DNA of 8,428 bases from Deltaproteobacteria bacterium (GTDB taxonomy: Bacteria; Myxococcota; Myxococcia; Myxococcales; Myxococcaceae), in assembly GCA_016875515.1 (NCBI GenBank), contig VGRA01000085.1, positions 1-8,428 of the forward strand, given 5' to 3'. The translations under genes and the position numbers were made by a program. Every line of letters starts with the position of its first letter. Position 1 is the stretch's first letter. The notes under the pieces are model-generated. The model worked only from the letters and a program-made list of their open reading frames with translations, did no database searches and was not told the origin of the DNA. This document shows, one piece after another, positions 1 to 7,096 of the stretch.

Positions 1-1
1 C

Positions 2-76
2 GTGGAAGACAACAAGCCGGGCACCGCCCCGCACACGGCCCAGGGGCGGCAGGCGCCAACGGACCGGAAGCGTTGA
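2..76 (+). CDS. C-terminal end of an upstream gene (partial, unidentified)
   Basis: The second forward frame is open from the window edge to a TGA at 74-76 and would encode a hydrophilic tail of 24 residues ending in ...APTDRKR. Nearly all third codon positions in this frame are G or C, as in the real genes of the window, whereas the other two frames are less regular. A strong hairpin follows 18 nt after the stop, as expected at a gene end. There is no recognisable domain in so short a piece, so the function is unknown. It could also be non-coding; the call rests only on codon bias and the hairpin. Confidence 0.35.
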   Translation: MEDNKPGTAPHTAQGRQAPTDRKR

Positions 77-94
77 CGGACAACGCGGGGTGAG

Positions 95-131
95 CGGCCG
101 GGGAGGCGGCAGCCATGCGCCTCTCCGGCCG
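95..131 (+). terminator. GC-rich hairpin, probable terminator of the upstream gene
   Basis: Arms 95-108 and 118-131 pair over 14 bp with a single G:U wobble (102/124) around a 9-nt loop. It lies 18 nt after the TGA of the probable upstream gene and 60 nt before the promoter-like box of the next gene. No T-tract follows, so it is not a textbook intrinsic terminator. Long GC stems without a U-run could still stop transcription or protect a 3' end. A regulatory role in the leader of the next gene is possible only if that gene is also transcribed from further upstream. Confidence 0.45.
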
Positions 132-188
132 TGCTGCCGTTCCCACGACAGACGGCGCGTTCAAGTCCGGCGCGGCGGGGCGCAGGCC

Positions 189-207
189 TGTATAACGACC
201 CCGTCCC
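189..207 (+). promoter_or_regulatory. -10-like box giving a very short or absent leader
   Basis: TATAAC at 191-196 matches five of six positions of the sigma-70 -10 consensus and stands out in a region of over 70 percent GC. A start site about seven nucleotides downstream would fall near 203, only about five bases before the TTG at 208. No purine-rich Shine-Dalgarno sequence precedes that TTG (the preceding bases are C-rich), which fits a leaderless or near-leaderless transcript. No convincing -35 box is found at 16-18 bp spacing, so this is a candidate only. Confidence 0.35.
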
Positions 208-3200
208 TTGAATCCCGACACGCCCAGCACCTCCCCTGACGCCGCCCCGCCTCCTCCCGTCCCGCCGCTGCCGGACGGCGCGGGCGCGGGCCGGCCTGCC
301 GTTTCAGCAGCCCCGGGGGCAGACGCCGCGGCCATTGACCGGCTGCTGTGCGCGGTGCGCGGCCGCCAGCGGCGCGTACTGCAGGCGGTTGGGGCCTCGT
401 GGGGCCTGGCCAGCGCCGCCGTGCTGCTGCTCTCGGGCGCGCTGTTGGGGCCGGCCGCGCCGGCACTTGCCCTGGGGCTGCTCTGGGCAGCCCCCGCTGC
501 AGCGCTCGTCCTGCTGTTCGTGCTGCCCGCGCTCTCCGCCCGGCGCACCGTGGGGGATGACCTCGCCACCGCGCGGCTGTTGGCAGACCGGCTGCCCGGC
601 CCGGGCCACGCGGTGCTGTCCGCGGTGGAACTCCAGGCCTCGCCGGACAGCCACGCCTCCGCCGCGCTGGTGGAGGCCTTCCTCGCCTCCGCCCGGGCGC
701 GCGCCGCAGGCGTGGACCCCGCGCAGGTGGTGGACGGCCAGCGCGCGGTGCGTACCTTCCGCGGCGCCGCCGGCGTCGCCGCCGCCTGCGTGCTGTGCGC
801 GGTTGCCTTCCACGCGCGGGTAAAGGCGGGCCTCTCGGCCGCGCTCGCCCCGCGCGCGGAGGTGGCCGCGGCCACCCCGGTGGTGGAGCCCGTCACCGGG
901 GACGTGGAGCTCAGCTTCGAGTACCCGCCGTGGACGGGGCTGGCCCCGCGCACCGTGCCGGGCACCAACGGCGAGGTGACCGCGCCGGCCGGCACGCGCG
1001 TGACGCTGAAAGCACGCGCGGACCGCGCCGTCCAGCGCGCGGAGCTGTCCGTCAACGGCGTCACCGCCCCGCTGTCCGTCCGGGACGGCCGCGAGCTCGC
1101 CGGCAGCTTCATGGTGCAGCAGTCCGGCAGCTACCGGTTCCGGTTCCTGGACGCGCGCGGGAAGCTGGAGACGGAGGGGCCCCCCATTGCCATCAAGGCC
1201 GAGGCGGACGCCGAGCCCCGCGTCACCATCCTCTCCCCCGGGGACGAGGTGGAGGTGGACCCGGACGGGCGGCTCGCCCTGCGCTACGAGGCCTCGGACG
1301 ACTTCGGCCTCAGCGCCCTGGAGCTGGTGTTCCAGGTGTCCGGCCGCAAGGAGGCGCAGCGCCTCCCCCTGCGCCGGGACGACGGGCGCACCCTGCAGGA
1401 CACCTATGGCTGGGACATGGCCCCGCTGAAGCTGCGGCCCGGGGACCGGGTCAGCTACTACCTGGAGGCCCGGGACAACGACGGCGCCGCCGGCCCCAAG
1501 CGCGGCGTCTCCCGCACCCTCTCCTTGCGCACCTACAGCGCCGCCGAGCACCGCCGCGAGGCGCTCAAGAAGGCCGAAGCCCTGTGGGAGCGGCTGGTGC
1601 TGCACCTGGCCAACCGCATGGAGGGGCCGGACCGCGCTGCCTCCGCCACCGCCGAGCAGCTGCGCGAGCAGGGGCTCGTGGACGAGGAGGGCACCGCGCT
1701 GTGCGGGGACATGCTCGCCACCGCCGCGGAGCTGGTGGAGCTGCCAGACGCACCGGCGGAGCTCTCCGCGGCGCTGTCCAACATCTCCGCCGGCCTCTCC
1801 ACGAAGGTGAAGGCCACGGCCACCACCCGCCGCGCCGTGGCGGGCACCGCGCAGGGGCGCACCGCAGCGGAGCTGGACCCGGGCCGGCGCCTGCCGCGCA
1901 CCGTGCAGGAGGAGATGGCCGAGGCGGAGCGGGACGTGCTGTACCTGGAGGCGCTCATCGACCGGGGCCGCATCCAGGACCTGAAGGAGCTGGCGGAACA
2001 GCTGGCCGCCGAGCGCCGGGAGCTCACCTCGCTCGTGGAGGCGTACAAGCGCACCAACGACCCACAGGCGCGAGAGGACATCCTCCGGCGCGTGGCGGAG
2101 ATGAAGGCCCACATCAACGAGCTCATGCAGCGCATGGCGGAGCTGGCCCGCGGCATCCGCGACGAGCATTTCAACGCCGAGGCCATGCAGGAGCTCATGA
2201 AGGAGCAGGACCTCTCCGAGACGCTGGACGAGGTGGACCAGCTCATGCGGGACGGCAAGCTCGACGACGCACTCAAGAAGCTCCAGGAGCTGTCCATGCA
2301 GATGGAGGAGATGATTGCCGGCATGGACGAGGCGGACGAGCAAGTGGGGCAGGACGTGGACTACGCGCTGGCGGAGGCCTTCCAGCAGTTCCAGGACAAC
2401 CTCCAGCAGACGGCGAAGCAGCAGGCCGAGGTGGCCGAGCAGACGCGCGAGCTGAAGGACCGCTACCGGGAGAAGGTGAAAGAGCAGGTGAAGCAGAGGG
2501 CGAAGGAGCTCAAGGCGAAGCTTCTCAAGGCGGCGGAGAAGGTGGCCGCGGACTACGGCGCCCTGGGGCCGGAAGACCTGGCCTCCCGCGCGCAGCGCCC
2601 GCTGGAGGCGGCGCAGGCGGAGCTGCAGAACCTGCGGGACGCGCTCGCGGTGGAGGACTTCGACCTGGCGCTCGAGGCGGGCACCCGCGCCGAGGACGCC
2701 GCCCGCCAGCTGGAGCAGTACGGCGAACAGCAGGTGGCCATGGACGAGGTCTTCAAGAACCCGCCCGAGGCCCGCGCCGAAACGAAGCGCACCGCCGAGC
2801 GGCTCCACGAGGACGCCCGCGCCATCCGGGACATCAACAGCCAGCTCGAGCAGCTGTTTCCCAACCCGGCCCAGGCCCTGTCCGAGCCGGACAAGCAGAA
2901 GCTGAAGCAGCTGGCGGAAAAGCAGCAGGGACTGAAGCGGCAGGCAGACCAGCTTCGCCAGCAGATGGAGGAGCTGGGGGAAAAGGCCCCCATCTTCGAC
3001 CCCGAGGCCCTGCAGCAGGCCCAGGGCATTGGCCAGAAGATGGAGCAGGCGGCGAAGAAGCTGGAGCAGCGGGACGCACCGCGCGGCCATGGCGAGCAGC
3101 GCGCGGCGCTGGACCAACTGCAGCGGCTGCAGCAGTCCCTGCAGCAACAGGGGCAGGGGCAGAAAAAGGGCGGGCTGCCCATGCCGCTGCGCGCGGGCGG

Positions 3201-3372
3201 GCAGCGCCGCGGGGGCAACGGCCGCAACCGGGAAAAGGTGGAGATACCGGACGCCGAGCAGTTCCAGGCCCCGCGCGAGTACCGGAAGGACCTGCTGGAC
3301 GCCATGAAGCAGGGGGCCCCGGACCGCTACAAGGAGCAGGTGAAGCGCTACTACGAGGAGCTGGTGAAGTGA
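208..3372 (+). CDS. DUF4175-like membrane-anchored coiled-coil protein
   Basis: The 1054-residue product has a Pro/Ala-rich cytoplasmic tail (1-40), two adjacent hydrophobic segments (about 62-82 and 84-108) and a third near 186-204. A long, probably periplasmic part follows. Residues about 220-445 look like two beta-sandwich modules (the second carries YEASDDFGLSALEL and ends near SYYLEARDNDGAAGPK), the pattern seen in DUF4175 and related planctomycete and myxobacterial proteins. From about 450 to 990 it is almost entirely charged or Gln-rich helix with heptad character, then a Gly/Arg-rich linker. The tail (about 1018-1054) ends in YYEEL, an ending I recall from this type of protein. The TTG start is chosen because it is the first available start, lies just after a TATAAC box and keeps the conserved-looking helix before the first membrane segment. 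A later start, such as GTG near 349, would remove that helix. The next gene overlaps by 4 nt. Function is unknown; a structural or scaffold role in the envelope is inference. Confidence 0.8.
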   Translation: MNPDTPSTSPDAAPPPPVPPLPDGAGAGRPAVSAAPGADAAAIDRLLCAVRGRQRRVLQAVGASWGLASAAVLLLSGALLGPAAPALALGLLWAAPAAALVLLFVLPALSARRTVGDDLATARLLADRLPGPGHAVLSAVELQASPDSHASAALVEAFLASARARAAGVDPAQVVDGQRAVRTFRGAAGVAAACVLCAVAFHARVKAGLSAALAPRAEVAAATPVVEPVTGDVELSFEYPPWTGLAPRTVPGTNGEVTAPAGTRVTLKARADRAVQRAELSVNGVTAPLSVRDGRELAGSFMVQQSGSYRFRFLDARGKLETEGPPIAIKAEADAEPRVTILSPGDEVEVDPDGRLALRYEASDDFGLSALELVFQVSGRKEAQRLPLRRDDGRTLQDTYGWDMAPLKLRPGDRVSYYLEARDNDGAAGPKRGVSRTLSLRTYSAAEHRREALKKAEALWERLVLHLANRMEGPDRAASATAEQLREQGLVDEEGTALCGDMLATAAELVELPDAPAELSAALSNISAGLSTKVKATATTRRAVAGTAQGRTAAELDPGRRLPRTVQEEMAEAERDVLYLEALIDRGRIQDLKELAEQLAAERRELTSLVEAYKRTNDPQAREDILRRVAEMKAHINELMQRMAELARGIRDEHFNAEAMQELMKEQDLSETLDEVDQLMRDGKLDDALKKLQELSMQMEEMIAGMDEADEQVGQDVDYALAEAFQQFQDNLQQTAKQQAEVAEQTRELKDRYREKVKEQVKQRAKELKAKLLKAAEKVAADYGALGPEDLASRAQRPLEAAQAELQNLRDALAVEDFDLALEAGTRAEDAARQLEQYGEQQVAMDEVFKNPPEARAETKRTAERLHEDARAIRDINSQLEQLFPNPAQALSEPDKQKLKQLAEKQQGLKRQADQLRQQMEELGEKAPIFDPEALQQAQGIGQKMEQAAKKLEQRDAPRGHGEQRAALDQLQRLQQSLQQQGQGQKKGGLPMPLRAGGQRRGGNGRNREKVEIPDAEQFQAPREYRKDLLDAMKQGAPDRYKEQVKRYYEELVK
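3355..3371 (+). promoter_or_regulatory. Shine-Dalgarno and GTGA overlap start of the metalloprotease gene
   Basis: GAGGAG at 3355-3360, encoding Glu-Glu of the upstream protein, lies 8 nt before the GTG at 3369. This GTG shares its last two bases with the TGA stop of the preceding gene (GTGA). It fixes the start of the second gene and implies translational coupling. The signal peptide begins directly after it, which supports the choice over the much longer open frame upstream. Confidence 0.65.
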
Positions 3373-5027
3373 ACGCCTCGCGTGGAACGTCCTTGCATAC
3401 CGCCTTGGCGCTGGCTCTGCTGTGCGCCGCCGCCCCCGCGGCCGCCTCCGGCGAACTGAAGGCCGAGGCGCGGGCGCGGATGATGAACATCGACCAGCAC
3501 CTAGAGTCCTGGGACGTGGCCGCGGCCCGGGCGGAACTGGACGCGCTGTCCGCCCTGGCCCCTGAAGGCACCGAGCCCATCCACTACTACGCGGGCCGGG
3601 TGCTGCTGGAGGAGGGGCGCTACGCGGAGGCGGTGGCGGCACTGGAGAAGGCGGGCGTGGCAGACAGGCCCGGCAGCTGGCTGCGCACTGCGAAGGACAC
3701 GCTCTCGGTGACGAAGGACCACGTCCGGGCGGAGAGCGAGCACTTCGTCGTCTCCCACCCGCCGGGCAAGGACGCGGCGCTGGTGCCGTGGGCGCTGGAG
3801 GCCCTGGAGCGGGCGCGGGCGGCGCTGGAGCAGGACCTGGGCTACGCCCCGCCGGGCAAGGTGCGCATCGAGTTCGTGAGCACCGCCCGGGAGCTGTCCA
3901 AGGTCTCCACGCTCTCCTGGGAGTCCATCAAGACCACCGGCACCATTGCCATCTGCAAGTTCAACAAGCTGATGGTCACCAGCCCCAAGGCCACGCTGAA
4001 CGGCTACGACTGGCTGGACACCGTCAGCCACGAGTACGTGCACCTGGTGGTGAGCAAGGCCAGTCAGAACACCGTCCCCATCTGGCTGCACGAGGGGCTG
4101 GCCAAGTACCTGGAGTCCCGCTGGCGCGGCGCCCCCGGGCTGGCCATGACGCCCCCCACCCTGGCGCTGCTGGGCCGGCGCGTGAAGCAGGACAAGCTCA
4201 TCCCGTTCGAGAAGATGCACCCGTCCATTGCGCTGCTGCCGTCTGCCGAGGACGCGGCCACCGCGTTCGCGGAGGTGTACTTCGCCATTGACCTCATCTA
4301 CCGAGAGCACGGCCAGAAGGGGCTGCGCGCGCTGCTGGCGGGGATGAAGGCGGGCATGGGGGACAAGAAGGCGGTGGAGCAGGCCACCGGGAAGGCCTTC
4401 CCCGCGTTCGAGAAGTCGTGGCTCGCCCACGTCCGCAAGCAGCCGTTCCCAAAGGAGCTCATCCCGCTGGAGGACAAGGTGTTGCTCAAGGAGGCCTCCG
4501 GGCAGAAGGCGGTGAAGGACAAGCACGGGCCGGAGGTGAACTTCGGGGACTTCGCCAACGTGGAGGAGCCGGAGGCGCGCCGCCACGCGCACCTGGGGGA
4601 GTTGCTGCAGGAGCGGGGCCGGGCCAGCGCTGCGGCAGAGGCCTGGGGCCGGGCCCACAAGCTGGTGGGGGCCAAGTACGAGCGGCTCTCCAACCGCTAC
4701 GCGCGGGCGCTCGCCGCCACCGGGCGGGAGGACGAGTCCGAGCTGGTGCTCAACGCCAGCCTGCGCACCCACCCGGGCGTGGCCGCCACGCTGGTGCAGC
4801 TGGGGCGCATCCGGCTGAAGCGCCACGACTGGGGCGGCGCCCGCGAGGCCTACCTGGAGGCGCTGGCGCAAGATCCCTTCGACCCGGAAATCCACTTCGC
4901 CCTGGCCCGGAGCGCCCGGGAGCTGGGGGATGACCGGCTCGCCCGCCGCGCCTTCGACGCCGCGGTGCTGCTCACAGGGATGGAGCCCGCCAAGGTGGAG
5001 GCGTTCCTGAAGCAGCCCATCCCGTAA
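3369..5027 (+). CDS. Exported peptidase MA family zinc metalloprotease with TPR-like flanks
   Basis: The 552-residue product starts with a signal peptide (h-region about 9-24, Ala-rich c-region ending near AAAS at 24-27). Residues 30-100 form a TPR-like helical pair (ARAELDALSAL, then GRYAEAVAALEKAG). The catalytic part (about 120-358) resembles the peptidase MA-like family. It has HEYVH at 221-225, the HExxH zinc motif with Glu222 as general base, and a downstream WLHEGLAKYLE at 239-249, where Glu242 is the likely third zinc ligand as in gluzincins. A later AEVYFAIDLIYREHG helix also fits the family. The C-terminal part (about 405-540) has further TPR-like repeats. Cell location is periplasmic or secreted. 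It is translationally coupled to the DUF4175-like gene, so the partner or substrate may be that protein or its complex; this is inference. All catalytic residues expected for the motif are present, so it is probably active. Substrate is unknown. Confidence 0.87.
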   Translation: MNASRGTSLHTALALALLCAAAPAAASGELKAEARARMMNIDQHLESWDVAAARAELDALSALAPEGTEPIHYYAGRVLLEEGRYAEAVAALEKAGVADRPGSWLRTAKDTLSVTKDHVRAESEHFVVSHPPGKDAALVPWALEALERARAALEQDLGYAPPGKVRIEFVSTARELSKVSTLSWESIKTTGTIAICKFNKLMVTSPKATLNGYDWLDTVSHEYVHLVVSKASQNTVPIWLHEGLAKYLESRWRGAPGLAMTPPTLALLGRRVKQDKLIPFEKMHPSIALLPSAEDAATAFAEVYFAIDLIYREHGQKGLRALLAGMKAGMGDKKAVEQATGKAFPAFEKSWLAHVRKQPFPKELIPLEDKVLLKEASGQKAVKDKHGPEVNFGDFANVEEPEARRHAHLGELLQERGRASAAAEAWGRAHKLVGAKYERLSNRYARALAATGREDESELVLNASLRTHPGVAATLVQLGRIRLKRHDWGGAREAYLEALAQDPFDPEIHFALARSARELGDDRLARRAFDAAVLLTGMEPAKVEAFLKQPIP

Positions 5028-5029
5028 AG

Positions 5030-5046
5030 GGCGGCCCCGCGCCGCT
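5030..5046. terminator. Short hairpin between convergent genes
   Basis: The 18-nt gap between the metalloprotease stop (TAA 5025-5027) and the stop of the DUF4105 gene (complement of TCA 5046-5048) contains GCGGC (5031-5035) and GCCGC (5041-5045) around a 5-nt loop. It could serve both convergent transcripts, but the stem is only 5 bp and there is no T-tract on either side. In such GC-rich DNA a stem this short may be chance. Confidence 0.25.
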
Positions 5047-7034
5047 CAGAAGTAGCCGAAGACGAGCGCGCTCGTACGCCACCGGCCGTCCACCGCCCCA
5101 CCCTCCAGCCCCACCGAGAGGAACTTCCCCAGGTGGAACCGCGTGAGGCCCGTGGCGTCCCAGCGCACGCGGTCCGGCACGAGCGGCTGGTACAGCCACC
5201 GCCCGCGCAGGACCGTGCTGAAGCGCTCGCCGAACGTCCAACGCAGGTGGAGCTCCGGCCCCAGGCCGAGCGCCACCGAGGTACGGTCCGAGGCGGAGCT
5301 GCGCGGCCCGGCCAGCAGCTCGGTGTGGCCCTGCAGTCCCACCACCGGCCCGAAGCGCCCGAGGGAGAAGGAGGCGCCGCCGCCCACCAGCACCCGCCCG
5401 GCGAGGCACCCCACGCAGCCGTTGTCCTGGCGCGACAGCCCGCCCACGGCCAGGACCCAGGACGGTGGCTTGTCGAAGTCATCCCAGGCGGCGTCCCGCG
5501 ACGCCCGGACAACGTCCAACCGCTCCACCCACTGCCTCCACGGCAACGCGGGGGCGACGCGCAGGCGCGCTGCCATGAACTCCAGCTCGCCCCCGTCCGG
5601 GTAGCCGCCGGGAGGGTCTCCCAGGTCATGCGCCGCCAGGCGGAAGTCCAGGATGCCCGAGACGGCGCCGAGGTGGTCCACCCCCACGCCCAGTGCCGCC
5701 CGGCGGCTCCCGTGCGAGGCGTCCGGGCGCTGCGGGGCGGGCCCGAGGTCCAGCGGCGGAGAGGGCACGCGGTGGGCCGCCCGGCGCTGAAGCAGCGTCT
5801 CCCTCCCCTTGCGGGCCTCCGTCATGGCGTCGTCCAGGAGCTCCTCGCCGTGGCGCAAGTCGTAGAGGTCGCTCGCGGCGTCCAGCACCGAGACCGCCTC
5901 CTGCGCGGTGAGCCCCTCGAGCGGCTCCGAGGGCGTGTCCGCCAGCAGGCGCGCCTTGCGCCGCAGCGGCTGGGACAGCGGCGTGTAGCGTGCGAGGAAC
6001 TGCGTCCGCAGCGAGGGGCGGTACGTCACGCCCCGGATGAGCCCCTGCTGCGCGGAGAGCACCTTCAGCGTGTCCACGGGCAGGACGGGCCAGCGCACCT
6101 GCGCGGAGAGCGCGAGCGTCCCGGCGGCGGCGGCGTCCACCAACCCGAGCATGTGGTACGAGCAGTTCTCCGAGAGGTACCAGTAGTCGAAGTGGGTGAA
6201 GCCCAGCTCCCAGATGTGGGCGAGCATCACCGCCACCTGCTGCGGCGTGAGCCCGAGCTTGTACTCCCACAGGTCCCGCGACTCGATGTCCGCGTACTCG
6301 CGCACCCGGTAGTAGTAGGGGTAGGCGTGGAAGTGGCCCTGGAAGCCGCCCAGCAAGCCCTTCACGGCGTAGACGACCGCGTTGGGGGTGTCCGTGGCGG
6401 CGGAATAGTCTACCGCCTGCCGGAGCAGCTTGTCGTCGTCTGCGGCGGAGTCCGGTGGCCGGTCAAAGCGCAGGAAGGTGTGGCCGAAGGCGGAGGCCGG
6501 GGACTGCAGGTGGTACGAGGCGAAGATGACCGTGACCTCCACCGAGCGCATGCGGTCCCAGAACTCTGCGAAGCGGGGGCACGCCTGGGGCGGGAGGCGC
6601 TCGGGGGGGACGCCGAGCTGTTGAACCAGCCACTGCGCGCGCGCGGGAAACCGGCAGAGCGCGTGCATCGTGGTGGGATCCAGCTTTCCCTCCAGCGGCT
6701 CGGGTGGCACCGGCGTCGCGAAGAGGGCGCGCACCGTGGCCTCCAGTTCCGCAGCGGGGTTGTTGGCTCCGTCTGGCGCCAGGAACAGCGCGGGCCCATC
6801 CGCCTCGCTGCGTGTGCCGAACAGCCCGTCCCGCCAATGGCCCAGGTGGCGCCACGCCGGCGCCTCGGACAGCCGGGCCGCGCGCGCCTTCGCCAGCAGC
6901 GCCTCGACATCCAGGGTGGGCGGCAGCGCCGGCACGGCCTCGGGCGTGGCGGAGGTTGCCTCGGCGGACTGGGCCACGACGGGGGCTGCCACAGAGAAGG
7001 CGGCCACGGCGAGGAGGCGGAGCAGGGGGCGCAT
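5046..7034 (-). CDS. DUF4105 / Lnb-type periplasmic domain protein with C-terminal beta-barrel
   Basis: The product has 662 residues from the ATG at 7034. The N-terminus is a signal peptide (MRPLLRLLAVAAF..., probable cleavage after VVAQ at 19-22). Residues about 40-160 form a helical N-terminal module with Cys127 and Cys152. The DUF4105 domain follows, with SPASAFGHTFLRF (His185) and YWYLSENCSYHMLGL (Asn290-Cys291). The order His then Asn-Cys resembles a permuted papain-like fold of the LRAT/NlpC type, which would make Cys291 the nucleophile and His185 its partner; this is inference. From memory, this Pfam domain is now called the Lnb N-terminal periplasmic domain, after the lipoprotein N-acyltransferase of Bacteroides. 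The last 220 residues alternate hydrophobic and polar residues in strand-like blocks and end in ...ALVFGYF; a terminal Phe is typical of outer-membrane barrels. An upstream in-frame GTG (7055) would add 7 residues but lies in a terminator loop. No clear Shine-Dalgarno precedes either start. Confidence 0.82.
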   Translation of the reverse strand: MRPLLRLLAVAAFSVAAPVVAQSAEATSATPEAVPALPPTLDVEALLAKARAARLSEAPAWRHLGHWRDGLFGTRSEADGPALFLAPDGANNPAAELEATVRALFATPVPPEPLEGKLDPTTMHALCRFPARAQWLVQQLGVPPERLPPQACPRFAEFWDRMRSVEVTVIFASYHLQSPASAFGHTFLRFDRPPDSAADDDKLLRQAVDYSAATDTPNAVVYAVKGLLGGFQGHFHAYPYYYRVREYADIESRDLWEYKLGLTPQQVAVMLAHIWELGFTHFDYWYLSENCSYHMLGLVDAAAAGTLALSAQVRWPVLPVDTLKVLSAQQGLIRGVTYRPSLRTQFLARYTPLSQPLRRKARLLADTPSEPLEGLTAQEAVSVLDAASDLYDLRHGEELLDDAMTEARKGRETLLQRRAAHRVPSPPLDLGPAPQRPDASHGSRRAALGVGVDHLGAVSGILDFRLAAHDLGDPPGGYPDGGELEFMAARLRVAPALPWRQWVERLDVVRASRDAAWDDFDKPPSWVLAVGGLSRQDNGCVGCLAGRVLVGGGASFSLGRFGPVVGLQGHTELLAGPRSSASDRTSVALGLGPELHLRWTFGERFSTVLRGRWLYQPLVPDRVRWDATGLTRFHLGKFLSVGLEGGAVDGRWRTSALVFGYF

Positions 7035-7075
7035 AAAAACAGAGGCGAGGGCCACGCCTGGGCGACCCCCGCCTC
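7035..7075 (-). terminator. Intrinsic terminator between the DUF3015 and DUF4105 genes
   Basis: Read on the minus strand, GAGGCGGGGG (7075-7066) pairs with CCCTCGCCTC (7051-7042) over 10 bp with one G:U wobble and a 14-nt loop, followed by TG and five T (7039-7035). It lies 21 nt after the stop of the DUF3015 gene and is the best rho-independent terminator in the window. The T-tract is immediately followed by the ATG (7034) of the next gene on the same strand. It therefore sits in the ribosome-binding region of the DUF4105 gene and would reduce, or condition, read-through into it. Confidence 0.72.
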
Positions 7076-7096
7076 GTCGTCTCCAATGGACTGGAA

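Noticed and set aside
2200..3200. Tandem repeats in the Gln/Glu-rich region of the DUF4175-like gene
   Set aside because: The similarity is compositional (coiled-coil heptads). No repeated unit of constant length is seen at the DNA level.
795..3368. Upstream extension of the metalloprotease frame inside the DUF4175-like gene
   Set aside because: The translation is low-complexity Arg/Gly/Ala/Pro shadow. A signal peptide, a Shine-Dalgarno and a GTGA overlap all place the true start at 3369.
3369..3440. Lipobox in the metalloprotease signal peptide (LALLC at about 15-19)
   Set aside because: Leu at -1 before Cys is not allowed in a lipobox, and a normal Ala-rich signal peptidase I region follows.
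304..3642. Long antisense open frame of about 1100 codons opposite the DUF4175-like gene
   Set aside because: It is Leu/Pro/Arg/Gly-rich with no domain or signal. It mirrors the G/C-biased codon use of the plus-strand gene, whose membrane segments, sandwich modules and coiled coil are coherent.
7053..7055. GTG as the start of the DUF4105 gene
   Set aside because: It lies in the loop of the terminator, with only a weak G-run upstream. The ATG at 7034 gives a cleaner signal peptide. It is not fully excluded.
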